A stretch of 55,957 nucleotides of DNA from Actinomycetales bacterium (GTDB taxonomy: Bacteria; Actinomycetota; Actinomycetes; Actinomycetales; Microbacteriaceae). The notes beneath the pieces were generated by a model. It saw only the letters and a program-made list of their open reading frames with translations. It was not told the origin of the DNA and made no database searches. Position numbers and translations under genes: made by a program. The stretch lies in NCBI GenBank assembly GCA_015654575.1, contig JAATGR010000096.1, positions 1 through 55,957 on the forward strand. Reading direction: 5' to 3'. Numbering within the stretch: position 1 is the stretch's first letter; every line of letters begins with the position of its first letter. This document shows positions 17,825 through 27,723 of the stretch, in pieces.

Positions 17825-20800
17825 ATGCGATTGACCATCGCCTCACCCGACGCGGAACGCACCGTCCTGGTGAAGGTCGACGACGACACCCGGGTGGACC
17901 AGCTCGCCGCCGCGATCGGGGTGCCGGTGCCTGCGCTGACGGGTGTTCCCTCCGACACCGCGACCGGCGTCGCCGTTTCGGAGTCTCCGGTGCTCAACGG
18001 GGCCGTCGTGCCCGAGCCGGCCGTCTCGACACCGGTCGCGGGCACTCCCCGCATCGAGATCGTGGGCGGCCCCTTCGCCGGTCAACAGGTGTCGTTCGGC
18101 TCCGGCGGGGAGGTTCTCGTCGGGTCGGGCACGAACGCTACCGTACGCATCGCGGACCGGCACCTGCAGGATGTGCACGCCCGCATCGTCGTCGCCTTCG
18201 ACGAGCCCGCCGCGCCCGGCAGACCGCGTCCGCTACGGGGAATGATCGAACCCGCATCCGGAGCAACGGTGCTGTGCAACGGCACCCCGGTGACGGGCTC
18301 GACGCCGTTCGCACCGATCGACCTGCTGCAGCTGGGTTCGACGCTGCTGCGCATCGGACTGACTCCCGCATCGGACGCCGACATCACCAAGGACCCCCAG
18401 GGCATGCGCGGCTTCAACCGCCCCTCCCGCATCGTCCGCCCTGCCACGCCGCCCCTGGTGACACTTCCCGGGGATCGTCCCGATGACTCGGACACCTCAC
18501 CGCTGCCGTGGCTGTCGGCGATCATCCCCGTGGTTCTCGGAGTGACCATGGCGCTAGTGTTCAATCGGCCGATCATGCTGATGATGGCCGCAGCGTCGCC
18601 GATCATGGTCGTCGGCTCATATGTGATGAACCGGCGGCTGGCCGCCCGCAAGGGAGAGCGCACCGACGCGGAGTGGGCCGAGGAAGTCCGCACGACGAAG
18701 GAGCGGATCGCGGAGATCATCCGCGTGCAGCGCGTCGAAAGCTGGCACGACCACCCCGATCCGCTGCACGTGCGCGACATCGCGACCGGACCCTCCGCAC
18801 GACTGTGGGAGCGCCGCACCGCGGACGCCGATGCCCTTCAGTTCCGAGTCGGTGCCGGGGAGGTGCCGCTGTCGGTGCAGTTCCAGGGCGGTTCACGCAG
18901 CGACGACGTGCTGCGAGTCGACGTCTCGCCGGCCCCGATCGCGGTCAACCTCGGCGCGGGACCGGTCGGTATCGCCGGAGCGGCCGTGGCGACCCGGTCG
19001 GTGGCCCGCGCGCTCCTGGCCGCGATCGCGACACTGCGTTCGCCCCGTGACCTTCAATTGGTCGCGCTGTGCGAGGACGACGCGGAGGCCGAATGGTCCT
19101 GGCTGTCGTGGTTGCCCCACCTCGACCCCACGGTGGGGCCGGTCGCGCTGCTCGGCAACACGGACGACACGCGCCGCGACAGGTTGCGCGAGCTGACCGC
19201 GCTGGTGCAGAACCGGCTTCGCGGCGGTGGCGCCGGCACACAGGTCCTGGTGCTCATCGACGGTGCCCGCGACCTGCGGCGCCTGCCCGGAATGACCGAT
19301 CTGCTCCGCGACGGCACCGCAGTGGGCGTGCATGTGATCGCGATCGACTCCGACCGGACGCGGCTCCCCGAAGAGTGCCGCAGCCTGCTCGTCGTTGACG
19401 ACCTCGATCCGTCGCTCGGTCGGCTGGAGACCGCCGACCGCTTCGTGCCCGCGGTGCTGCTCGACGGGCTGTCCCTTGCCGACTCGACGACGATCGCGCG
19501 CTCGCTCTGCTCGATCGAGCACGTCTCCGCCGCCGGTGACGAGCGCATGCTCCCCTCGTCCGTGCGCCTGGTGGACGTTCTCGCCGTCGATCTCGACGAC
19601 GCACCCGCACTGCTCGAGCACTGGAACGCCTCCCCTCGCCGCTCTTTCGTGAGCGTGGGAGCGACCGCCGAGAGCGAGTTCGCGATCGACCTGGTCGCCG
19701 ACGGCCCGCATGCGCTCATCGCGGGGACGACAGGCTCGGGCAAATCCGAGTTCCTGCAGACCCTTGTCGTCTCGCTCGCCCTGGCCAACCGGCCCGATGC
19801 GATGAACTTCGTTCTGGTCGACTACAAAGGCGGATCCGCGTTCGCCGACTGCGAGCGCCTGCCGCACACGGTCGGCATGGTCACCAACCTCGACGCCCGC
19901 GAGACCGAGCGGGCACTGGCCAGCCTCGACGCGGAGCTCAAACGGCGTGAACGGGTGCTCTCTGACATGGGGGCGAAGGATGTGGATGCCGCCTGGACGC
20001 GCGACCCGGACACGGCCTCCCGCAACCGGCTCGCCCGGCTGGTGCTGGTCGTGGACGAGTTCGCGGAGCTGAGGGCGGAGCTGCCGGAGTTCATCACCGG
20101 CCTGGTGCGCATCGCTCGCGTGGGGCGATCACTCGGCGTGCATCTGATCCTGGCCACTCAGCGCCCTTCGGGAGTGGTGACCCCCGAGATGCAGTCGAAC
20201 ATCAACCTGCGGGTGGCGCTGCGGGTGACTGACCGCGCAGACTCGACCGATGTGCTGGGAGCCCCGGACGCGGCGACGATCCCGCCGTCGCTGCGGGGGC
20301 GCGGGTTCGTGCGCTCGACGTCCGGGGGTCTGCCCGCCGCCTTCCAGACCGCGCGGGTGGCCGGTTTGCGGCGGGGCGCGACGCCGGCGGAGGGCACCGC
20401 CCTGTCGGTCGCGGAGCTGCACTGGGAGGATCTGGGCCAGCCGGTCCGCTTCCCGCGTTCCCCGGGAGCGACCGGCCCGGTCGACCACGACGACACCGAC
20501 CTGCGTGCCCTCGTCGACCTGGCTATCGACGCGGCCGCCGCCGGTGGGATCGAGCGCAACCCCTCGCCGTGGCTCGTGCCGCTCCCCCCTGTGCTCACCC
20601 TGGACCGTTTCCGCTCCGAGCATGTCCCCGACGGGGCTATCGTCCTCGGGATGCAGGACCTCCCGGCCGAACAGACCCAGCGTCCGCTGCTGTGGAACCC
20701 GGCATCGGAAGGCCACCTTCTCTTCATCGGCGGGGCGCGCTCTGGCCGCACGACGACGCTGCGCGGCATCCTGGGACAGGCCATCACGCGTTACACGCCC

Positions 20801-22147
20801 GCCGATCTGCACCTCTACATCGCCGACTACGGCAACGGCGCGCTCCTGCCCCTGGCGGAAGCGCCCCACACCGGCGCAGTCATCACCCCGACCGACACGC
20901 AGCGGCTGCCGCGACTGCTGGACCGACTGCTGTCGGAGCTGGAGCACCGTCAAACGACGCTCTCGGCAGCCGGAGTGGGAAGCATCGGGGAGCAGCGCCG
21001 GGGTGCCGCGCCCGACGCCGCGCTGCCGTACGCCATCTTCGCCGTCGACGGCTGGGAACGACTGGTCGCCGGTCTGGGCGCGGATCAGCTGCTGAGCGTT
21101 CGCGAACAGATCATGCGGGTGCTGCGGGAAGGCCCTTCTGCGGGTATCCGCGTGATCATCACCGCAGACCGCACGTTCACCGGCGACAAGATCGCCAGCG
21201 CGATCGACGCGGTCTACCTGCTGCCCATGCGGGACCCCAATGACTATCGCGCGGCAGGGGTGATGCTGCGCGAGTTGCCTGCCTTGGTCCCCGGACGGGC
21301 GCTGTTCGGCGGTGAGGCCAACGAGGCCCAGCTGGTGATCCTCGGCCGAGACACCAGCGGAGAGGGTCAGGGGAAACGTCTGCGCACGGTCATCGAACGC
21401 TCCCGCGAGTACTACGACCGCTTTCCGCAGCTGGCGCTGCTCCCCCGCGCGTTCCGGGTCGATCCGCTGCCCAGCTACATCGGGCTCGCCGCCGCGGGCG
21501 AACTTCCGGTGCTTCCCGGCCTGCCGGGACAGGGGCCTGTTTACGCGGTCGGTGGCGACGAGCTATCCCGCCTGACGGTGGCGTGGCAGACCCTGACGGG
21601 TTTCGTCGCCGCGGGCGGTCGCGGCACCGGACGCTCCACCGTGCTCGCCGCGCTGATGACGCAGCTGCACGAGGCCGGGCGTGGCGCGCTGGTGATCGCA
21701 CCCCGCGCGTCGGTGCTCACCGAGACGGCCGCCCGATTCGGCATCGAGGTGCTCGCCGACGCGGCAACCGAGGCGGGAGCCGTCGCCACCGCCGTCGACT
21801 CTCTGATACTGCGACACCCCGAAGGACCCGTGACGGTCATCGTCGACGACGCGGAGACGCTCAAGCAGACGCCGGTGGAGTCCGGCATCTCCGGCGTATC
21901 CGCACGGGTCTCCATCGCGGTCGCGGTGGAGAGCGAGGCCGTGTCGACCCTGTTCGGCGGCGCCCTCCCCGCCGCCAAACGGCACCGTGCGGGCATCGTG
22001 CTCGGCGCGACGAATCCGATGGTGGGCACGACGCTGTTCGGGTTGCAGATACCGAAGACGATGATGGGCGGCCGCTCCCCCGGACTCGGAGCGGCATTCG
22101 TCGACGGTGGATGGATGCCGGCGCGCGCCGCGGATGTGAGGCAGTGA
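17825..22147 (+). CDS. FtsK/SpoIIIE-type secretion ATPase (EccC/EssC-like) with N-terminal FHA region
   Basis: 1440 residues. Residues 1-40 look like a ubiquitin-like strand-helix element. About 78-180 form an FHA-type domain in which the usual GR and SxxH are weak (VGSG, DVHA). Two membrane helices lie at about 230-275. Three FtsK ATPase modules follow. D1 is intact: GTTGSGKS (Lys640), LVLVVDEFAEL (Asp744-Glu745) and HLILATQRPSG. D2 and D3 have Arg where the Walker Lys should be (Arg975 in GARSGRTT, Arg1270 in GGRGTGRST). It is the motor of type VII secretion and binds WXG100-type substrates. ATG at 17825 has AGGAG five bases upstream; the frame continues to a GTG at 17792. Confidence 0.92.
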   Translation: MRLTIASPDAERTVLVKVDDDTRVDQLAAAIGVPVPALTGVPSDTATGVAVSESPVLNGAVVPEPAVSTPVAGTPRIEIVGGPFAGQQVSFGSGGEVLVGSGTNATVRIADRHLQDVHARIVVAFDEPAAPGRPRPLRGMIEPASGATVLCNGTPVTGSTPFAPIDLLQLGSTLLRIGLTPASDADITKDPQGMRGFNRPSRIVRPATPPLVTLPGDRPDDSDTSPLPWLSAIIPVVLGVTMALVFNRPIMLMMAAASPIMVVGSYVMNRRLAARKGERTDAEWAEEVRTTKERIAEIIRVQRVESWHDHPDPLHVRDIATGPSARLWERRTADADALQFRVGAGEVPLSVQFQGGSRSDDVLRVDVSPAPIAVNLGAGPVGIAGAAVATRSVARALLAAIATLRSPRDLQLVALCEDDAEAEWSWLSWLPHLDPTVGPVALLGNTDDTRRDRLRELTALVQNRLRGGGAGTQVLVLIDGARDLRRLPGMTDLLRDGTAVGVHVIAIDSDRTRLPEECRSLLVVDDLDPSLGRLETADRFVPAVLLDGLSLADSTTIARSLCSIEHVSAAGDERMLPSSVRLVDVLAVDLDDAPALLEHWNASPRRSFVSVGATAESEFAIDLVADGPHALIAGTTGSGKSEFLQTLVVSLALANRPDAMNFVLVDYKGGSAFADCERLPHTVGMVTNLDARETERALASLDAELKRRERVLSDMGAKDVDAAWTRDPDTASRNRLARLVLVVDEFAELRAELPEFITGLVRIARVGRSLGVHLILATQRPSGVVTPEMQSNINLRVALRVTDRADSTDVLGAPDAATIPPSLRGRGFVRSTSGGLPAAFQTARVAGLRRGATPAEGTALSVAELHWEDLGQPVRFPRSPGATGPVDHDDTDLRALVDLAIDAAAAGGIERNPSPWLVPLPPVLTLDRFRSEHVPDGAIVLGMQDLPAEQTQRPLLWNPASEGHLLFIGGARSGRTTTLRGILGQAITRYTPADLHLYIADYGNGALLPLAEAPHTGAVITPTDTQRLPRLLDRLLSELEHRQTTLSAAGVGSIGEQRRGAAPDAALPYAIFAVDGWERLVAGLGADQLLSVREQIMRVLREGPSAGIRVIITADRTFTGDKIASAIDAVYLLPMRDPNDYRAAGVMLRELPALVPGRALFGGEANEAQLVILGRDTSGEGQGKRLRTVIERSREYYDRFPQLALLPRAFRVDPLPSYIGLAAAGELPVLPGLPGQGPVYAVGGDELSRLTVAWQTLTGFVAAGGRGTGRSTVLAALMTQLHEAGRGALVIAPRASVLTETAARFGIEVLADAATEAGAVATAVDSLILRHPEGPVTVIVDDAETLKQTPVESGISGVSARVSIAVAVESEAVSTLFGGALPAAKRHRAGIVLGATNPMVGTTLFGLQIPKTMMGGRSPGLGAAFVDGGWMPARAADVRQ

Positions 22148-22803
22148 TGACGCTCGAGGCCCCTACGCGGGCGGGATGCCCCTACTGTAGTGCCCACGTG
22201 CTGCCCAATTCGTCGTACTGCTTGGACTGCGGCCAGATCGTGCAGCAGACGCGATCCGCACCACGGCAGATGGTGTGGACGCCGCCCCCAGCCGCCGGAC
22301 CATCCGCCGGCGAGGACATCGACCGCGTCTACCGAACCGAGCTGGGCGTCCTGCCGCCTGCCGCACCCGGGACTCACTCCGGTACGACATCCGCATCGAA
22401 TCCGGCCGTGCCGAATTCGACGGGCACGGCAGCACCAATGCGACGCCGTGAGGCCCGCGAGTCGGCGACGACGGCGACCGGGCTCGTGCTTTCCTTCAGC
22501 ACCGGAGAGCGCGTCCGCATCGGCGGCTCCGCCGTGATCGGCCGCAACCCCGCCGATGTCGCTCGCAACTCCGGCCGGCAATCGGTATCGATCGAGGATC
22601 CCACCCGCTCGATCTCACGCGCACACGCCTTCCTCGACCTCGACGCCGACGGCATCCGCATCCGCGACGCCGGCTCCCGGAACGGCAGCGAACTGGAACG
22701 GGGCGGGCGCCGCACCCGCCTCGATGAGACGCCCACCCCCATCGCCGACGGCGACGTCCTCTGGCTCGGAGAAGTCGGTGCCGTCGTCTCACTGCACAGC
22801 TAA
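22147..22803 (+). CDS. Zinc-ribbon / FHA domain protein
   Basis: 218 residues. An N-terminal zinc ribbon has Cys11-x2-Cys14 and Cys25-x2-Cys28 (GCPYCSAHVLPNSSYCLDCG), followed by a Pro/Ala-rich linker. The C-terminal FHA domain is complete: IGRNPADV, SISRAHA and SRNGSEL. FHA domains bind phosphothreonine, so this is likely a cytoplasmic phospho-dependent regulator or adaptor. The ATG overlaps the ATPase stop by one base (TGATG). No Ser/Thr kinase lies in the window; it would have to be encoded elsewhere. Confidence 0.88.
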   Translation: MTLEAPTRAGCPYCSAHVLPNSSYCLDCGQIVQQTRSAPRQMVWTPPPAAGPSAGEDIDRVYRTELGVLPPAAPGTHSGTTSASNPAVPNSTGTAAPMRRREARESATTATGLVLSFSTGERVRIGGSAVIGRNPADVARNSGRQSVSIEDPTRSISRAHAFLDLDADGIRIRDAGSRNGSELERGGRRTRLDETPTPIADGDVLWLGEVGAVVSLHS

Positions 22804-22812
22804 GGTGACCGA

Positions 22813-23457
22813 GTGAGCCGCAAGAACCCCGATATCGCCACGGCTCTGCGCCGCCACCCCGCTGTGCGCAGCCGCCGCAGCCCGGCGCGGATCTGCATCG
22901 GCGTCATCGCCGCCGCCCTCGTCATGCTCTTCTGGCTCTACATCGTGCTGAACGCGCAGGAACTGCGGGAGGAGTTCGCCGCGACCGGCGGCGTCACCCT
23001 GAACCAGCGGATCGGGTCGCACTTCGGCGTGCTGATCGGCATCCTCGGCCTGCCGCCGCTGGCGCTCATCGCGTTCCTGTCGTTCTTCTTGACCTCACGG
23101 ATCTTCTTCCTCGCCGCGACCGGCACACGCCTTCTCCGCACCTACCACGGCGCGTTCGCCGCCACGATCGAGCAGGCGCAGAGCTTCTACGACCGGCTCC
23201 GCACCCGCGACCGCGACCAGATCGGCACCCTCCACGAATTGCCTCGCGGCAACTGCATGGTGCAGGGATGGTCGGCCGACGCCGACCGTGTCGCCTTCGT
23301 GTGCCTGTCGCGCGAGAAGACCCGTGGCGTGGACTGGCCCGCAGTCGAGTTCGCGGGCGCCGACTACGACGTGTACCGCGAGGCCTTCGCGGATCACTAC
23401 CGGACACCGGGCGGCGAGGTGCGCGAGGCGTTCCGGCAGGTGAGGAGGGAGTCCTGA
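22813..23457 (+). CDS. Two-helix membrane protein of the secretion locus
   Basis: 214 residues: basic N-terminus, membrane helix at about 24-46 (GVIAAALVMLFWLYIVLNA), second helix at about 72-98, then ~115 cytoplasmic residues without a known motif. GTG at 22813 is five bases after AAGGTG; the preceding stop codon overlaps that ribosome-binding site. It is co-transcribed with the FHA and ATPase genes. It may be part of the membrane channel, standing where EccE- or EssA-like components sit in other systems, but I find no similarity to them. Confidence 0.7.
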   Translation: MSRKNPDIATALRRHPAVRSRRSPARICIGVIAAALVMLFWLYIVLNAQELREEFAATGGVTLNQRIGSHFGVLIGILGLPPLALIAFLSFFLTSRIFFLAATGTRLLRTYHGAFAATIEQAQSFYDRLRTRDRDQIGTLHELPRGNCMVQGWSADADRVAFVCLSREKTRGVDWPAVEFAGADYDVYREAFADHYRTPGGEVREAFRQVRRES

Positions 23458-24182
23458 TGCTCCCCGTGATCTTCGCTGCGGCCGCCGAACGACGGGCCGA
23501 CGCCGGTCGCGCGCGGCGCACCACGACGATCTGGACTGCCGGGCTCGCGCTGGTCGCCGTCGCCGCCTTCGTCCTGTTCCCGCCATGGGCGGCGACCACG
23601 CGCGGCTCACTGTCCTGGGCGGCCCTCATCCTGCTCGTGCTCGGTGTCCTGGTGTTCGTTCGGGTGCGGCGAATCGCGGCGAAGGCCGACCGGCTGCTCG
23701 GTGCCGACGGCGAACTACTCGCCGTCGGCACCGAGAGCATCATCGTCGGCGACACCGTGCGCATCCCCCTCGGCGACATCAGCGGCGTCTGGGCGCAGGA
23801 CCGCGGGCCGTCGCTGCGGCTACAGGCCTCGCGCGGCATCTCCGGGTTCACCGGGCGGATCCTGCTGCGCGCCGGGCTGAACACCGCCGACCTGGTGGTC
23901 GGCATCGTCGATGTCCGCGGGGCCACCGACCCCGAGAGCCGCGTGCACCGCTTCCGTCCGACGCCCGACGGCGTCGTGCCCGGCCGCATCGAACTGCCGT
24001 TCGGATCGTGGTTCGGGTCCGCCGAGCTGCACCGGGCGCTGACGACGCTGCGTTCCCTGCTGCCGGCCGAGGTGCCGGTGCGCATAGCCGCCGACGCGAT
24101 GGATTACGCCGCCGTCTGGGCCGACACCGCCCGACCGGTCGACGAGATCCGCGCCCGCGAGACGCGGCGCCGCTCTCCCTGA
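23457..24182 (+). CDS. Second membrane protein of the secretion locus
   Basis: 241 residues: two membrane helices close together (about 26-44 and 52-70) followed by a ~165-residue soluble beta-rich domain. This layout resembles PH-like or EccE-like cytoplasmic domains without a recognisable signature. Start (ATG) and preceding stop overlap as TGATG, so translation is coupled. Last gene of the plus-strand unit; purH converges 34 bases further on. Confidence 0.68.
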   Translation: MLPVIFAAAAERRADAGRARRTTTIWTAGLALVAVAAFVLFPPWAATTRGSLSWAALILLVLGVLVFVRVRRIAAKADRLLGADGELLAVGTESIIVGDTVRIPLGDISGVWAQDRGPSLRLQASRGISGFTGRILLRAGLNTADLVVGIVDVRGATDPESRVHRFRPTPDGVVPGRIELPFGSWFGSAELHRALTTLRSLLPAEVPVRIAADAMDYAAVWADTARPVDEIRARETRRRSP

Positions 24183-24216
24183 TTCCCCAGGCCCGAGCGG
24201 TCGCCGCATCCGCGGC

Positions 24217-25821
24217 TCAGTGGTAGAAGTGCCGCTCCCCGGTGAAGTACATCGTCACGCCCGCAGCCTGAGCCGCGGCGATGACCTCGTCGTCGCGCAC
24301 GGATCCTCCCGGCTGGATGATCGTCGTGATGCCGGCATCGAGGAGGATCTGCGGTCCATCCTCGAAGGGGAAGAACGCATCGGATGCCGCGACCGCACCG
24401 GCCGCCCGCTCCCCCGCCCGCTCGACCGCCAGACGGCACGAGTCGACCCGGTTGACCTGCCCCATGCCGATGCCGACCGTGGCGGAGTTCTTCGCCAGCA
24501 CGATCGCGTTCGACTTGACCGCGCGGCACGTCTTCCACGCGAACGAGAGGTTCGACAGCTGCTCGTCGGCCGGACGCTGACCGGTCACCAGCTGCCACGA
24601 GTCCACCAGGGACTCGATCTCGTCCGGGAAGCGGTCGGCGTCCTGCAGGAGCAGGCCCCCGGAGACCAGGCGCACATCCATCGGCTCCTGCTTCCAGTCC
24701 GGTGGAAGCTGCAGCACGCGCAGGTTCTTCTTCTCGCGGAACACCGCCAGCGCCTCCGGCTCGAAGTCGGGCGCGACGATGACCTCGGTGAAGATGTCAC
24801 GCAGGTTCTCGGCCATCTTCAGCGTCACGGTGCGGTTCGCGGCGATCACCCCGCCGAACGCCGACACCGGGTCGCACTCGTGCGCACGCAGGTGGGCGCT
24901 GGCGATCGGATCGAGCGCGTTGGGGGCGCCGACGGCGATGCCGCACGGGTTCGCATGCTTGATGATGGCGACCGCGGGCTTGATCAAATCGAACGCGGCG
25001 CGCAGGGCGGCATCCGCGTCGACGTAGTTGTTGTACGACATCTCCTTGCCCTGCAGCTGCGTCGCCTGTGCGATGCCGTGCCCGCCGATGCGGCTGTAGA
25101 TCGCGGCGCGCTGGTGCGAGTTCTCGCCGTAACGCAGCGTTGCGAGCCGCTCGGCCTGGATCGTGAGGTGGGCGGGCAGCTCCTCCTCGACCAGCGTGGC
25201 CTCGGCGAACCAGGTCGCCACCGCACGGTCGTACTCGGCGGTGTGCGCGAACGCGCGTGCCGCGAGCTCCTTGCGCTGGGTGAGCGTCGTGCCGCCGGCA
25301 CCGATCGCCTCGATGATCGCGGGGTAGCCCTCCGGGGAGACCACGATCGCGACGTTCGCGTAGTTCTTCGCAGAGGCGCGCACCATCGCCGGCCCGCCGA
25401 TGTCGATCTGCTCGACCACGGCGTCGCCGGTCGCCCCCGAGGCCACCGTCTGCACGAACGGGTAGAGGTTGACCACGACCAGCTCGAACGGCGCGATCGC
25501 GAGCTCGTCGAGCTGCCGCTGGTGGTCCTCGAGGCGGAGGTCGGCGAGCAGGCCCGCGTGCACCCCCGGGTGGAGCGTCTTCACCCGACCGTCGAGCGAC
25601 TCGGGGAAGCCGGTCACCGCGGACACATCCGTCACGGGGTGGCCGCCTGACCGGATGGTCTTCGCCGTCGCACCGGTGGAGACGATCTCGACGCCGGCGG
25701 CGACGAGCGCCTCGGCCAGCCGCAGCAGGTCGGTCTTGTCGCTGACGGCGACCAGCGCGCGCCGGATCGGCACCAGGTCGCGGTCGCGGTAGAGGGACGG
25801 ATCGTGGCTGGGCCCGGCCAT
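24217..25821 (-). CDS. purH: Bifunctional AICAR formyltransferase / IMP cyclohydrolase
   Basis: 534 residues; catalyses the last two steps of IMP synthesis. The N-terminal MGS-like cyclohydrolase domain (about 20-165) has [33 protein letters not shown] and YPF. The transformylase domain has [12 protein letters not shown], with the catalytic Lys-His, [13 protein letters not shown] and [20 protein letters not shown] at 25821 follows GAGGAGG. It is in operon with purN (26-base gap) and the PerM-like gene, an order conserved across actinobacteria. Confidence 0.97.
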   Translation of the reverse strand: MAGPSHDPSLYRDRDLVPIRRALVAVSDKTDLLRLAEALVAAGVEIVSTGATAKTIRSGGHPVTDVSAVTGFPESLDGRVKTLHPGVHAGLLADLRLEDHQRQLDELAIAPFELVVVNLYPFVQTVASGATGDAVVEQIDIGGPAMVRASAKNYANVAIVVSPEGYPAIIEAIGAGGTTLTQRKELAARAFAHTAEYDRAVATWFAEATLVEEELPAHLTIQAERLATLRYGENSHQRAAIYSRIGGHGIAQATQLQGKEMSYNNYVDADAALRAAFDLIKPAVAIIKHANPCGIAVGAPNALDPIASAHLRAHECDPVSAFGGVIAANRTVTLKMAENLRDIFTEVIVAPDFEPEALAVFREKKNLRVLQLPPDWKQEPMDVRLVSGGLLLQDADRFPDEIESLVDSWQLVTGQRPADEQLSNLSFAWKTCRAVKSNAIVLAKNSATVGIGMGQVNRVDSCRLAVERAGERAAGAVAASDAFFPFEDGPQILLDAGITTIIQPGGSVRDDEVIAAAQAAGVTMYFTGERHFYH

Positions 25822-25847
25822 GGGGACCTCCTCGGGTGGTGGATGGA

Positions 25848-26435
25848 TCAGGACGCGGCGGCGAGCTCGAGCTCGCCGGTCGCGATGCGGCGGACGACGT
25901 CGATCAACAGGCGCCGTTCGACAGGTTTGATGCGTTCGTGCAGGCGGGACTCGTCGTCGCCGGGCAGGATCCCCACGCGCTCCTGCGCCAGGATCGGGCC
26001 GGAGTCGACGCCGTCGTCGACGACGATGACGCTCGCCCCGGTCAAGGCGGCGCCCGCCGCGAGCGCGTCGCGCACGGCGTGGGCGCCGGGGAACTCGGGC
26101 AGATAGGCGGGGTGGGTGTTGATCAGCCTCGGCGACCACTCGGCGACAACCGCCGGCGGAACCAGGCGCATGAGTCCGCTCAGCACGACCAGATCGGGCC
26201 GCCAGGCCCGCAGTTGGACGTTCAGCTCCTCGCCCCAGGCGTCGCGCCTGTCGGCACCGGGCCAGGGGACGACGAAGCTGGGAATGCCGAACTCCTCGGC
26301 ATGGGCGAGACCGTCGGCCTCCCGATCGGCGCCGACGACGATCACCCGAGCCGGGTAGGCGGGATCGGATGCCGCCTCCAGCAGGGCCCGCAGGTTCGAT
26401 CCGCCCCCGGAGATAAGGACGGCGACCGTAAGCAC
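25848..26435 (-). CDS. purN: Phosphoribosylglycinamide formyltransferase
   Basis: 195 residues; transfers formyl from 10-formyl-THF to GAR in purine synthesis. The Rossmann start [18 protein letters not shown] binds phosphate. The catalytic Asn-His appears in [13 protein letters not shown] and the catalytic Asp in [20 protein letters not shown] at 26435. It lies 26 bases upstream of purH and 28 bases downstream of the membrane protein gene. Confidence 0.96.
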   Translation of the reverse strand: MLTVAVLISGGGSNLRALLEAASDPAYPARVIVVGADREADGLAHAEEFGIPSFVVPWPGADRRDAWGEELNVQLRAWRPDLVVLSGLMRLVPPAVVAEWSPRLINTHPAYLPEFPGAHAVRDALAAGAALTGASVIVVDDGVDSGPILAQERVGILPGDDESRLHERIKPVERRLLIDVVRRIATGELELAAAS

Positions 26436-26463
26436 CCGGTCAGTCTAGCGGCGGCAACGATCG

Positions 26464-27663
26464 TCACCGAGCGCGAGGACGCGGCCCGAGGAGCAGGATG
26501 CCGGCGCCGAGCCCCACCTCGACGAGCACGGCCAGCGCGACCGCCCACGCCGCGGGCCCGAGCGCGGTGAGGCGTCCGGGTCCGATCGACCCCGACGCCA
26601 GCACGCAGGCCACCAGCACGGCGAGCGCGGTCGGCACCGCCACGCCCGCGACGAGGACCAGCCGCACCGGAACGGTCTCGGCCGCGGCGGCGATGCGAGC
26701 GCGCAGCATCCATCCCGTGAATACGCCGACCCCGACGGGTACGAGCACGAGCACGAACAGCCACGGCGAGATCGACTCGGGCAGGGCTCCGAGCACCGGG
26801 ATACCGGGGACGACCCCGAGCTGCGTGCCGGCGGTGGTGACCGACGTGCCCGTTCCGACCGCGAAACCCGGACCGGCGAGGAATGACAACGCCCAGATCG
26901 CGAGCGTCGGGAGGTACATCGCCTCGCACAGCGTGACCACGATCACACCCAGCAGGTCGAGGTTCGCCGACTCGGACAGCGCGACGATCTGACCGCCGCG
27001 GAGCACCAGCGCGACCGCGCACAGCAGCGCACCGGCCGCCGCCAGGCCGGCGAGCGCGACCCCGACGCCGCGGGCGATGAGCCCCGGAACCTCAGACCAG
27101 GCACCGCCCGCGCGGGAGAGCCGATCGCGCAGCAGGTCGATCGGGCCGTCGTCACCCTCGCGCCAGGCGGCCACCAGCGCCCCGACGATCAGCGACGCAG
27201 CGTAGAACGCCGCGGGGTATCCGATCGCCTGCCACAGTTGCACGGCCGCGACCGTGGTGCCGCCGGTGAAGCCGATCAGCAACGCAGCGAGGGCAAAGAC
27301 CACAGCTCCCGAAATCACCCCGGTCGGCCAGGCTCCGGCGCGCGCCGCCCGCACGCCGGAGCGGCATCCCAGCAGCACGGTGATGACGGCGAAGCCGAGC
27401 GGGGCGAGCGAGAGCGTGAACTGGGCCAGCGAGGCGTCGATGCCCGCCGACACCAGATACGACTCGGGCAGCGTGATGTCCAACGGGACGGCATGACCCA
27501 GCTGCCAGACGGATGCCGCGGTCTGCCACAGCGCCGACCATTCGGGCATACCGAACGCGATGAACCACACCACCGTCAACGGTGCGAACGCGATCGCGAC
27601 GCCGACGACGGCCGCGACGAGCGCGTCGAGCGCGGAGAGAAGGGTGACCAGGACGCGTTGCAT
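26464..27663 (-). CDS. PerM-like polytopic membrane protein (DUF6350)
   Basis: 399 residues with about nine to ten hydrophobic helices, short loops and a Gly/Ala/Val-rich composition. The position directly before purN-purH, and in the sucCD-purNH neighbourhood, matches DUF6350/PerM (Rv0955-type) proteins, which in mycobacteria are linked to cell division and divisome stability. Sequence similarity is at the level of composition and layout, so the assignment rests largely on synteny. ATG at 27663. Confidence 0.75.
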   Translation of the reverse strand: MQRVLVTLLSALDALVAAVVGVAIAFAPLTVVWFIAFGMPEWSALWQTAASVWQLGHAVPLDITLPESYLVSAGIDASLAQFTLSLAPLGFAVITVLLGCRSGVRAARAGAWPTGVISGAVVFALAALLIGFTGGTTVAAVQLWQAIGYPAAFYAASLIVGALVAAWREGDDGPIDLLRDRLSRAGGAWSEVPGLIARGVGVALAGLAAAGALLCAVALVLRGGQIVALSESANLDLLGVIVVTLCEAMYLPTLAIWALSFLAGPGFAVGTGTSVTTAGTQLGVVPGIPVLGALPESISPWLFVLVLVPVGVGVFTGWMLRARIAAAAETVPVRLVLVAGVAVPTALAVLVACVLASGSIGPGRLTALGPAAWAVALAVLVEVGLGAGILLLGPRPRAR

Positions 27664-27723
27664 GCCTCAACGACCCTATCCGCGCCCGGCGGCGGCGCCC
27701 GGCGGCGCGCGGCGGCGGCCGCA

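Noticed and set aside
9792..24182. Canonical ESX-1-type locus
   Set aside because: The defining EccB, EccD, EccE and mycosin genes are not found; the ATPase head with FHA is closer to the EssC type.
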